Assembly: GCA_039188505.1 (NCBI GenBank)
Contig: JBCCZC010000378.1
Location: 1 to 5,870, forward strand
From: JBCCZC01 sp039188505
GTDB taxonomy: Bacteria > Pseudomonadota > Gammaproteobacteria > Xanthomonadales > SZUA-38
Direction: 5' to 3'
DNA length: 5,870 nucleotides
Shown: piece by piece, positions 1-5,541 of the stretch
How positions within the stretch are numbered: position 1 is the first letter of the stretch
Layout of the letters: the number at the start of each line of letters is the position of its first letter
The notes under the pieces: model-generated
The model's input: only the letters and a program-made list of their open reading frames with translations
What the model was told of the DNA's origin: nothing
Databases searched by the model: none
Position numbers and translations under genes: made by a program

Positions 1-166
1 CGGGCTGGGCCCGGACGAAATCGGGCTCGAAGAACATCGTTTCGAAGCCGCGCACCGCGATGGCGTGCACCGTGTGCTCCTCGGCTGGCGCCGCACCGCC
101 CCAGAGGAGCAGGAGCGTAGCGCCGCAGGCCAGCAGCCGGCCCTGGAAATCGAGCTGCATCGTCAT
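1..166 (-). CDS. Exported cupredoxin (plastocyanin/pseudoazurin-like), N-terminal part only
   Basis: Only the first 55 codons are in the window; the gene runs off the left edge. The protein opens with a signal peptide: Arg10, a hydrophobic run rich in Leu and Ala (about residues 11-26) and an APA cleavage site before Glu29. The mature part has a beta-strand followed by FFEPDFVRAQPG at 45-56 (the final Gly codon is cut by the edge). That matches the first conserved block of type I copper proteins such as pseudoazurin and plastocyanin (F-x-P-x-x-[VI]-x-[AV]-x-P-G-D). Family members carry electrons or copper in the periplasm. The copper ligands (His, Cys, His, Met) lie outside the window, so metal binding is unproven. 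The start at 166 is preferred over a second ATG at 160 because GGGAG lies 11 nt upstream of it, at 182-178. It is the last gene seen in a co-directional series and starts 71 nt after the nuclease stop. Confidence 0.72.
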   Translation of the reverse strand, partial: MTMQLDFQGRLLACGATLLLLWGGAAPAEEHTVHAIAVRGFETMFFEPDFVRAQP

Positions 167-237
167 TGTGGGGCGGTCTCCCATCTTCGAGGATTGAGCG
201 TAGCGGATCCTCCGGAACACCACACCCGTTACCCCGG

Positions 238-2610
238 TCATTCGAATCGCTGCCCGGCGTTGGGTGCTCCGGGACTCGCCGTGGCCGGTCCGGTCCAGCT
301 GAAATCGCTGCCCGTGGTGCCCGAGCCGGTGCGCTGCAGCGCGTCGTTAGGACCCGTGCCAGGACTCTCCTGGCGGCCGACGTCAACGGAGCGCAGTCCC
401 GCGGCGGGGCCGTTGACCGCAACGAAGTTACCCTCGTAGGAGAGGAACTCGCGCACGTTGCGATCCGGGTCGATCAGCGCGATCCCGTCCGGCGCCCCAT
501 TCTGCAGCCCCGGGAAATCGATCACGATTGTCCCGAAGCCGCTGGCCTGGTCGGGAATCGTGCGACCGCCGAGAAAGGTCGAGTCGTAGACCGCGCCGCC
601 GTTACCGTTGTAGGCAACGATCTCCCAACCGCTCAGGTCCACCCCGGCGGTGCCGGCGAGCTCGATGAACTCGTTCTCGTCCTGGCCGCCATTGTCGTAA
701 TGGAATTCGTTGATCCAGACCGCCTCGGCGCTTGGCTGTGGCTCGATGCGGGCTTCGACGACCGCACTCGGCGCGGAGCGGCTGCCGGCCTGGTCGACCG
801 CCCGCACGTCGTAGCGGTAGGTGAGGCCGGCCTGCGCGCTGTCGTCGACGAAGCGCGGACTCGCCAGCCGGGGACTGATCTGCAGGGCGGTCGTCTCGCC
901 GCTGGCCCGGAAGACCTCGTAGCCGAAGAAGTCCGTCTCGATGTTGGCCAGCCATTCCAGGATGACCGAGTCCTCCTGCACCGTGGCGGTCAGTCCGACC
1001 GGCGCGTTGGGGGGCGGGTCGTCGCAGCTCAGGGCCACCGGCACGCTCGCATCGTCAAGGATCCGGAGCGCGAGCGACTCGGAGCCGCCCGGTCCATATT
1101 CCGCCCGCGCGAAGGTGGTGAATCGCACCGGCTGTGCCTCGCTGATGCACACGGCTGCAAAGCCCTGGCTTCCCGGTTCGGCGAGGAAACCCCCAACCAC
1201 GACGCCGCCCTGAAACGCGCCGCCGCGCCGGTTGGGGTAGCTCGTTTCGAGCGCGATGAGCGCCGATCCGAGCCGGGCGTCCAGGGCATAGGTGGTCAGG
1301 ACGTAGAAGCCGGGCGCCAGGACGAATTCGTAGCTGGCCGTCGTCGACGTGATCGTCTCGAGCAGGACGTCCCCCACGGTATCCCCGAGGCGCTGCGTAA
1401 GCTGGAGCAGGTGGCCCGCCGGATTGGCCTCCGCATAGGTGATCTCCAGGTTGACGAGCTGCTCTTCGTTGTCGGGATTCGCGATCGTGAAGGCGGCGAA
1501 GCCCGGAAGCTCGGCGCCCGCGAATCCCGCCCCCATGTTGAGCCCGCCCTGCAGGAGGCGCTCTCCCGCGGAAAGCGCGATCTCCAGGCCCCAGCGCCCA
1601 CCGAGCCCCGTGTCGGTGACGACGCCGCTGTAGAAGCCGGGACAGGCACTCCCGAGGTCGATCGGGAGGCTCGGCACCAGCTCCGGCGCCGGAGCGCAGA
1701 TTCCCGGCGGCGGCAGCCCGTCGCACTGGCCCGCGAACAGGCACTGCGCCAGCTCGGGCCGGTCGACGAATGGATTCCGGTTGCCCTGGGCGTTGGCGAC
1801 CGCCGCGTGATGCTGCCGCTCGATGTCGTCGACGGGATCCTCGGCGTGCCACCGAAGCAGCGTTGCGAGGAAGCCCATGTAGGCCACCGCCTCGTTTCTC
1901 CCGGTCTGCGATGCCGCGATGCGGGAGCGATCATCGGTCAGGATAAGATCCGGCTCGCTGACGCCGGTCACGCCGTGGTTGCCGCCCTCATAGCGCACAT
2001 CCAGATAGAAGAGGGCGCGGGCAACGTCCCCGCGTCGTTCGCTCCAGACCTCCCAGCTACCGTCGGTGAAGGCGCCGAGGGACAGGTTGTCGTCCCCGGC
2101 TCCGCCGCGGCCGTCATTGGCGTCGGTAGCGAAGCGGGTGCAGCCGCCCGGGCAGTCCTCGTAGGGTTTGTTCTCGCGCGCGGCGTTGTAGTCGATGTCG
2201 GCGAGGAACATCGCGTGCATGTCCGTGAACGGCATGCTCGTCTCGTCGTCCCGGTCCGGGAAACCGTAGGACACCGGCCAGGCGTGTTCGCGATTGTAGA
2301 AGTCATTGCCGCCGCCCTGCCGGGGGTAGCTCGTGTTCCGATAGATGGTGGTGATGCGCTCCGGTTCGTCCAGGTCCCGATCGGCCTCCTCGAGCACGTC
2401 CCACGTGTCCGTTTCACCGGCCGTATAGGGAATCCGGGTGTGGTCCTCGATCAGCGCATGGAGCGACGCCCGCAGGGCCGCTGGATCGGACGTGTCCACC
2501 GTGTCGAAGTCCGTCTGCGCGTGGCTGGTGCCGAACGCCGCCAAGGCGAGAAGCCACGGTGCTGGCCCACGTGCCGCGGTGCGTTTCATCGTCCTTCGCG
2601 TTGCCGTCAT
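238..2610 (-). CDS. Secreted endonuclease I with fibronectin III and lamin-tail domains
   Basis: A 790-residue extracellular or periplasmic DNase/RNase of the endonuclease I (EndA/NucM/Vvn) family. The signal peptide ends near Ala31 (hydrophobic core 17-27, SHA cleavage site). The nuclease domain spans about 41-290. It shows NREHAWP at 106-112 with the beta-beta-alpha-metal general base His109 and Glu108, then DMH at 130-132 and N142-x-x-R145-x-N147-x-P-Y. By analogy with Vvn, Glu108 and Asn142 should hold the Mg ion. RGDVARALFY at 193-202 and NRNPFVDRPE at 277-286 are further family blocks. CPGGC (153-157) suggests a disulfide. Residues about 300-530 are beta-rich and unassigned. A fibronectin III domain covers about 534-622 and a lamin-tail domain about 628-785 (VWINEFHYDN at 631-640, LSGWEIVAYN at 659-668). 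The long form is much larger than the ~230-280-residue simple enzymes. Start 2610 has GAGGA four bases upstream; an internal ATG at 2589 (Met8) also has AAGGA, but only two bases away. Likely role: degrading extracellular DNA for nutrients or biofilm remodelling. Confidence 0.92.
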   Translation of the reverse strand: MTATRRTMKRTAARGPAPWLLALAAFGTSHAQTDFDTVDTSDPAALRASLHALIEDHTRIPYTAGETDTWDVLEEADRDLDEPERITTIYRNTSYPRQGGGNDFYNREHAWPVSYGFPDRDDETSMPFTDMHAMFLADIDYNAARENKPYEDCPGGCTRFATDANDGRGGAGDDNLSLGAFTDGSWEVWSERRGDVARALFYLDVRYEGGNHGVTGVSEPDLILTDDRSRIAASQTGRNEAVAYMGFLATLLRWHAEDPVDDIERQHHAAVANAQGNRNPFVDRPELAQCLFAGQCDGLPPPGICAPAPELVPSLPIDLGSACPGFYSGVVTDTGLGGRWGLEIALSAGERLLQGGLNMGAGFAGAELPGFAAFTIANPDNEEQLVNLEITYAEANPAGHLLQLTQRLGDTVGDVLLETITSTTASYEFVLAPGFYVLTTYALDARLGSALIALETSYPNRRGGAFQGGVVVGGFLAEPGSQGFAAVCISEAQPVRFTTFARAEYGPGGSESLALRILDDASVPVALSCDDPPPNAPVGLTATVQEDSVILEWLANIETDFFGYEVFRASGETTALQISPRLASPRFVDDSAQAGLTYRYDVRAVDQAGSRSAPSAVVEARIEPQPSAEAVWINEFHYDNGGQDENEFIELAGTAGVDLSGWEIVAYNGNGGAVYDSTFLGGRTIPDQASGFGTIVIDFPGLQNGAPDGIALIDPDRNVREFLSYEGNFVAVNGPAAGLRSVDVGRQESPGTGPNDALQRTGSGTTGSDFSWTGPATASPGAPNAGQRFE

Positions 2611-2723
2611 CGGTTCCTCGATCTATCGCTTCGCTGGAGCAGCGGCGGCGGGATAATGCCACCTTTCTTCAGTGGATTCGTGGTTCGGCGCGAAACTCGG
2701 TCGCCTCGTGCGCTCCGTGCCGA

Positions 2724-3128
2724 TCAGCCGTCGTCGATGGCCTCGAGGAACTTAGCGGACACAAACACGTGGTAGTCGCGTTCACCCTCGGGCGGAACGT
2801 GGACGACCCGCTTGCCATCGGTAATGAGCGCGAAGGCTCTCTCCCACTGCATGGTCCGGAACCAGCCGCCGGCATACCCGGGCCACGCGACCCCATTGGT
2901 CCGAACGCGGAAGCGCGGTGCCCCCGGCGCATCCATGGAAATCATCTCGGCCCCGTGGAAGAGGGCACTCGGCACGCTGATCGAATGCAGGACGCTGGCT
3001 CGAAGCTGGATGACGTCGGACCCGATGAGCGTCGCACCTCGGACGAAGCGGGTCATCCCGACGGCCCCGACGACGACAGTGAGCACGGATAGCGCGATCG
3101 CCCAGCTCACTGCCGCGCTCGCACCCAT
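2724..3128 (-). CDS. Small membrane protein, probable bacterial PH-like domain
   Basis: A 134-residue protein with one membrane segment at about residues 4-24 and a soluble C-terminal part. The stretch 73-131 has RFRVRTNGVAWPGYAGGWFR at 72-91, then an AFALITD strand (98-104) and KRVVHVPP (106-113). This pattern resembles the bacterial PH-domain family (PF10882-like), in which a PGY...GWFR segment precedes strands reporting 'TD...VV.IP'. I recognise it by eye only, so the domain name is tentative. Its start lies inside the end of the upstream regulator gene (22-nt overlap), with GGAAG five bases before the ATG, so translation is probably coupled. The layout suggests a partner of the regulator, as ToxS is for ToxR, but Arg27 and Arg30 just after the membrane segment would favour a cytoplasmic C-terminus, which argues against a periplasmic helper. 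Confidence 0.72.
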   Translation of the reverse strand: MGASAAVSWAIALSVLTVVVGAVGMTRFVRGATLIGSDVIQLRASVLHSISVPSALFHGAEMISMDAPGAPRFRVRTNGVAWPGYAGGWFRTMQWERAFALITDGKRVVHVPPEGERDYHVFVSAKFLEAIDDG

Positions 3129-3994
3129 TCGATCTTCCGGTTGACGAAGGCAACCAGTTCGGCGCTCACCTGCTCCTGGGCCGCGTAAGCGCCCGGGTCG
3201 GGGACCGGGTAGTCCTCCTGCCAGGCGGTCATCGCCTCCCGCGTGAAGATGAACCGTGTCCGCACCTCGTGGCCCTTATCGGTCTCGACCAGCGAGCCCT
3301 CGAACAGAAAGTCGACGTCCAGCTCGTCGCGGTAGCTACGGGGCTCCCAGCCGGCGGCGACCGCGTGGCCGATCATGGAGCGGGACAGGACGCGGGCGCC
3401 GTCGTTGGGAGTCGCCTCGGCGAGGTCGGAGATCAGCTTGTCCTGGAGCTGCGCGATGAAGGCCGGGTTGGCTCCCGTCAGATCCTCGAACGGCAGGACG
3501 GCGATCACGAGCGGCAGCTCCACCGTCGGCCCGGGGCGCAGAGCGAGGCCAGCGGCGGCGGCCAGCACCAGCAGCGCGCCGCCGATGAGCCAGCTCCGTC
3601 GCCCCGTTCTCGGCGTTGGAACGGGGGCGCCGAGCGGTTGGGCCTCGGCAAGGCGATAGCCGAAACCGCGCACGTTGCGGATGAGTCCTCCAGGGTGATC
3701 GGACGGCATCTGATCGCGCAGAACCTTCAGGCGCTGCTTGACGGTGTCCCGCGTCACGACCTTCCCGGCCCAGACCGTGTCGAGCAGTTCGGCCGTCGAG
3801 ACGGGCTCGGGATGGCGGGTCACCAGGAGCGCGAGCACGTCGAAGGACATGCGGCTGAGTTCGATCTCCCGGCCCTGGCTGGTGACGCGGCGGCGGCCGA
3901 GATCGATCTCGAACTCGCCGATTCGGTAGGCGTCGGCTCGCCCCGGCGGTTCCGACGTCTGGGTCTGCGCGGCAATGTCCGATGGCTTACCCAT
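3107..3994 (-). CDS. ToxR/CadC-like transmembrane winged-helix transcriptional regulator
   Basis: A 295-residue one-component regulator anchored in the inner membrane. Residues about 22-116 form an OmpR/PhoB-type winged helix: FEIDLGRRRV (28-37), helix FDVLALLVTRHPEPVS (51-66), ELLDTVW (69-75), the recognition-helix region TVKQRLKVLRDQ (84-95) and the wing IRNVRGFGYRL (105-115). A proline-rich linker leads to one membrane segment at about 134-152. The periplasmic part (about 160-290) begins VIAVLPFEDLTG (163-174) and contains DFLFEGSL (228-235), typical of the TolB/FlgO-like domain seen in many CadC-type regulators. It ends without the TPR repeats that longer relatives carry. There is no receiver domain, so it presumably senses directly across the membrane. 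The start at 3994 has only a close GGTGAG sequence upstream. It is divergent from the duplicated-domain gene at 4081 and leads the minus-strand series. The inducing signal cannot be read from the sequence. Confidence 0.9.
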   Translation of the reverse strand: MGKPSDIAAQTQTSEPPGRADAYRIGEFEIDLGRRRVTSQGREIELSRMSFDVLALLVTRHPEPVSTAELLDTVWAGKVVTRDTVKQRLKVLRDQMPSDHPGGLIRNVRGFGYRLAEAQPLGAPVPTPRTGRRSWLIGGALLVLAAAAGLALRPGPTVELPLVIAVLPFEDLTGANPAFIAQLQDKLISDLAEATPNDGARVLSRSMIGHAVAAGWEPRSYRDELDVDFLFEGSLVETDKGHEVRTRFIFTREAMTAWQEDYPVPDPGAYAAQEQVSAELVAFVNRKIEWVRARQ

Positions 3995-4020
3995 GGCTCA
4001 CCGGATTCTACCCGTAATCT

Positions 4021-4044
4021 CACCCACGGCCCGTGCCGTCGGTG
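4021..4044. repeat. 24-bp near-perfect palindrome, candidate operator
   Basis: CACCcACGGC and GCCGTcGGTG face each other around a 4-base centre (ccgt). Counted as two 12-base halves, 10 of 12 positions are self-complementary. It lies midway in the 86-nt divergent region, 26 bases from the regulator start and 36 bases from the other gene. Position and symmetry suit a regulator binding site, though OmpR-type winged helices often bind direct rather than inverted repeats. It could also form a hairpin in the plus-strand leader. Confidence 0.4.
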
Positions 4045-4068
4045 GCAGCCTCGAGTGCTCATTCCTAC

Positions 4069-4072
4069 GAGG
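4069..4072 (+). promoter_or_regulatory. Ribosome binding site that fixes the start at 4081
   Basis: GAGG sits 8 bases before the ATG at 4081. It supports that start over an in-frame upstream GTG at 4033, which would put 16 extra residues before an obvious signal peptide. The same nine bases, ACGAGGCAA, precede the gene at 5542. Confidence 0.6.
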
Positions 4073-4080
4073 CAATCCCC

Positions 4081-5010
4081 ATGCGTCGATTCCTGTTTCT
4101 CGCGGCCGCCGTGCCGTTGCTTGCCCGGGCCGATTTCCTGCCCTGCGACTACCCCCTGGTGAGCCTTGATCCGGGCGGTGCGGTCGTGACCGGCTCGAAG
4201 GACGCGCTCGTCGAGGCCTATCGATCGGGGGCGGAGATCCGGGTTGGCTGGTCCCTCGACTGGAACGACGATGGCGAGACCGACGTCACGCACTGGGCGC
4301 CAGCCCGTTTCCTGTCCGAATATCGCGGCGAGATCTTTGCCCAGCTCCCGGTGATCCATCGTCAGCGCCCGCAGCGCGATCGTCCGGCGATCCACATCAC
4401 GGAAACGCACCAGGAGTGGTTCGCCATCATCGGTAGCAACGGCGAGCTGCGCAGCCGCATGCACGACGACGACCGCCTGGGCGAGCGCAACGTGCCGACC
4501 CAGTGGTGCCGTGTCACGCCGCCGGCGTGCCGGTCTGGCTGGCAGCTCATGGTGCAGACGGACACGGACGGCGCGGTGCTGATGGGCAGCAAGCACCGCT
4601 TGTTCGACGCCGTACGCCGCGGGCTTCCGATCAGGCTTGCCTGGGGCGGTCGGGGCCGAAGCGACGCCACGCGCTCCGTGGAGCACGTCGCGGTGCCTGA
4701 CTTCGTCACGATCACCGGAGGCAGCGAGCTCTTTGCCCAGCTCCCGGAACACATCGCCCAGGCCAGCTACTGGGACGCGGCGTCGTCGCGTTTCGATGAT
4801 CCCGGTGTTCTCTGGCGCGGCATGCTGGGTACGGACGGGTCGTTCGATGCGGCCTGGACCGACCGCGGCACCGGTGAGACGCTTCGGCGCGTGCCTCAGC
4901 GCGCCCGGGTCGCCTGGTTCGCCGCGGAAACCTGCGCCGCGGGTCCGGCGCTGGAGCTCGCGGTTCCGGGCGGCGTGGTCAGGGCGCCGGCGAGCGATCG
5001 GAACGAGTAG
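4081..5010 (+). CDS. Exported protein of unknown function with tandem duplicated domain
   Basis: I do not recognise the family. The 309-residue protein begins with a signal peptide (MRRFLFLAAAVPLLARA, cleavage probably after Ala17). The mature protein is two copies of one unit. GAVVTGSKDALVEAYRSG at 33-50 aligns with GAVLMGSKHRLFDAVRRG at 164-181; IRVGW (53-57) with IRLAW (184-188); EIFAQLP (84-90) with ELFAQLP (216-222); and IGSNGEL (117-123) with LGTDGSF (249-255). The offset is 131-132 residues throughout. Four cysteines bracket the copies: Cys22 and Cys143 for unit one, Cys150 and Cys285 for unit two, suggesting one disulfide per unit in the periplasm. There is no membrane anchor, lipobox or enzyme motif I can name. 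It is divergent from the ToxR/CadC-like regulator, so it may be that regulator's target. A stem-loop follows the stop directly. Confidence 0.87.
   Translation: MRRFLFLAAAVPLLARADFLPCDYPLVSLDPGGAVVTGSKDALVEAYRSGAEIRVGWSLDWNDDGETDVTHWAPARFLSEYRGEIFAQLPVIHRQRPQRDRPAIHITETHQEWFAIIGSNGELRSRMHDDDRLGERNVPTQWCRVTPPACRSGWQLMVQTDTDGAVLMGSKHRLFDAVRRGLPIRLAWGGRGRSDATRSVEHVAVPDFVTITGGSELFAQLPEHIAQASYWDAASSRFDDPGVLWRGMLGTDGSFDAAWTDRGTGETLRRVPQRARVAWFAAETCAAGPALELAVPGGVVRAPASDRNE
4334..4351 (+). repeat. 18-nt direct repeat, copy 1 (inside duplicated domain)
   Basis: TCTTTGCCCAGCTCCCGG occurs here and again at 4730-4747, exactly 396 bases (132 codons) later and in the same frame. Over 27 bases (4325-4351 against 4721-4747), 25 are identical. 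It encodes the shared FAQLP core of the two protein units. Confidence 0.9.
4730..4747 (+). repeat. 18-nt direct repeat, copy 2 (inside duplicated domain)
   Basis: This is the second copy of the 18-base sequence at 4334-4351, in the same reading frame. It marks the internal duplication at DNA level. Confidence 0.9.
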
Positions 5011-5014
5011 TTTC

Positions 5015-5049
5015 AGCCCGACCGCGCCGCGTGGGTCGGGGGGCTTCTT
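5015..5049 (+). terminator. Probable intrinsic terminator after the duplicated-domain gene
   Basis: AGCCCGACC (5015-5023) pairs with GGTC (5034-5037) and GGGCT (5041-5045). The stem has nine pairs, a three-G bulge (5038-5040) and a ten-base loop. The stem begins four bases after the stop codon and is followed by a short mixed T stretch (TTCTT). The weak T tract and the bulge lower confidence. Confidence 0.45.
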
Positions 5050-5370
5050 GCGGCGACCTGCCGGTTCTGGGAGAACGGTTCGGAGCGGCACCGACAGGAG
5101 GTCCTCGCCGTTGGCGAACACGAGCACGCCCAGCGACGGTACCGGCTGCCCGCCCCAGCCGCAGGGCACCCGATCGCGCTTTCGCTGCGAGCTGTCGGGC
5201 GCGGCCAGCCGGAGCTCGACGGTGACGACCGGGGCCGCCGACCATCAGCGCCTATCTGGTGGTCTCGGTTCCGAGAAACGCGCCCCTTGCCGGATCGTGG
5301 CGGTCGATCCGCTCCTCGCGAGCGGTCACCGTCCTCGCGCGAGGAGCAGTAGGCCAAGGCGCCGCGGCAT
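5018..5370 (-). pseudogene. Possible decayed minus-strand ORF of unknown family
   Basis: An ATG at 5370 has an excellent ribosome binding site (GGAGG at 5381-5377, six bases away) and begins MPRRLGLLLLA, like a signal peptide. The frame ends at a TGA (5328-5326) after 14 codons. A second frame (5338-5255) reads RTVTAREERIDRHDPARGAF and a few more residues with high third-position GC, then stops at TAG (5254-5252). From about 5244 the first frame is open again and reads VVTVELRLAAPDS, then VPCGWGGQPVPSLGVLVFAN, again with strong third-position GC. Joined, these pieces look like one exported protein broken by two frameshifts and at least one stop. Its end is uncertain because the open frame continues into the terminator and the gene opposite. 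The alternative is chance coding bias in GC-rich spacer; a plus-strand reading starting ISAYLVVSVPRNAPLAGSW at 5244 is also open, so the strand is not certain. Confidence 0.33.
5305..5347. repeat. Cluster of overlapping inverted repeats
   Basis: GCTCCTCGCG (5311-5320) is a perfect 10-bp inverted match to CGCGAGGAGC (5338-5347), with 17 bases between. Within it, TCCTCGCGCGAGGA (5332-5345) is a perfect 14-bp palindrome. CCGCTC (5309-5314) also pairs with GAGCGG (5320-5325). The alternatives are mutually exclusive folds. There is no T tract on either side, so this is not a standard terminator. Confidence 0.5.
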
Positions 5371-5541
5371 GATGATCCTCCGTTCGGCGTTCCTCGGGCA
5401 TCCTGGCGTGTAGAGAGGCGCCCCTGGCGCGGCCACCCGTCGCGTAAATTCACCCGCTGGATTAACCCGAAGGGCATTTTGCTGGTCTCGAGACGCGGCT
5501 TGCCTTACAGGTATCAGGTTAACCTCCGAACGAGGCAAGGG
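5371..5541. other. Gene-free leader upstream of the surface-protein gene
   Basis: I see no intact gene here, and together with 5011-5370 this makes a 531-base interval without one. It should hold the promoter of the gene at 5542, but no clear -35/-10 pair was found. It contains two perfect 10-bp palindromes, GTCTCGAGAC (5485-5494) and AGGTTAACCT (5516-5525). Composition is less GC-rich from about 5450 onward, as expected of promoter DNA. Confidence 0.45.
5499..5539 (+). promoter_or_regulatory. Leader stem that could mask the ribosome binding site at 5532
   Basis: CTTGCCT (5499-5505) is exactly complementary to AGGCAAG (5533-5539). The second arm covers most of the GAGG ribosome binding site (5532-5535) six bases before the ATG at 5542. 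The palindrome AGGTTAACCT (5516-5525) lies in the loop. A fold of this kind could modulate translation, but seven pairs across a 27-base loop can also arise by chance. Confidence 0.27.

Larger units (their letters stand above)
3995..4080. promoter_or_regulatory. Divergent intergenic region between regulator and periplasmic gene
   Basis: These 86 bases must carry the promoters of both flanking genes. On the minus strand TAGAAT (4010-4005) matches five of six bases of a sigma-70 -10 box. It lies only 11 bases from the regulator ATG, which would give a very short leader, and no convincing -35 hexamer sits at the right distance. No good plus-strand promoter was found. A 24-bp palindrome lies in the middle and is listed separately. 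Confidence 0.4.

Noticed and set aside
238..2610. Twin-arginine export signal in the nuclease (TRRTMKR near residue 4)
   Set aside because: The motif lacks the usual Phe and Leu after the arginine pair. Endonuclease I proteins are normally Sec-exported with disulfides, and a start at Met8 would remove it.
2632..2644. Small hairpin CGCTGgagCAGCG upstream of the nuclease
   Set aside because: Five pairs with a three-base loop and no T tract is too short to call a terminator or regulator in GC-rich DNA.
166..2775. Very long plus-strand open frame (869 codons) opposite the nuclease
   Set aside because: It mirrors the endonuclease I gene. The product is Arg/Val/Asp-rich with no recognisable domain or plausible start, and the minus-strand reading has clear catalytic motifs. 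GC-rich coding DNA often leaves such antisense frames open.
4033..4080. Upstream GTG start for the duplicated-domain protein
   Set aside because: It would add 16 residues before a textbook signal peptide, and GAGG is placed 8 bases before the ATG at 4081 instead.
3269..4162. Plus-strand 297-codon open frame opposite the regulator
   Set aside because: It is antisense to a gene with an unmistakable winged-helix domain, has low-complexity Arg/Gly-rich composition and has no ribosome binding site I can see.
3820..5169. Long minus-strand open frame (449 codons) opposite the 309-residue protein and the regulator start
   Set aside because: The part opposite 4081-5010 is a shadow of the gene with the signal peptide and duplicated domain, and the end overlaps the regulator out of frame. 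Only its first portion (above about 5018) looks coding, and that is reported as the possible pseudogene.
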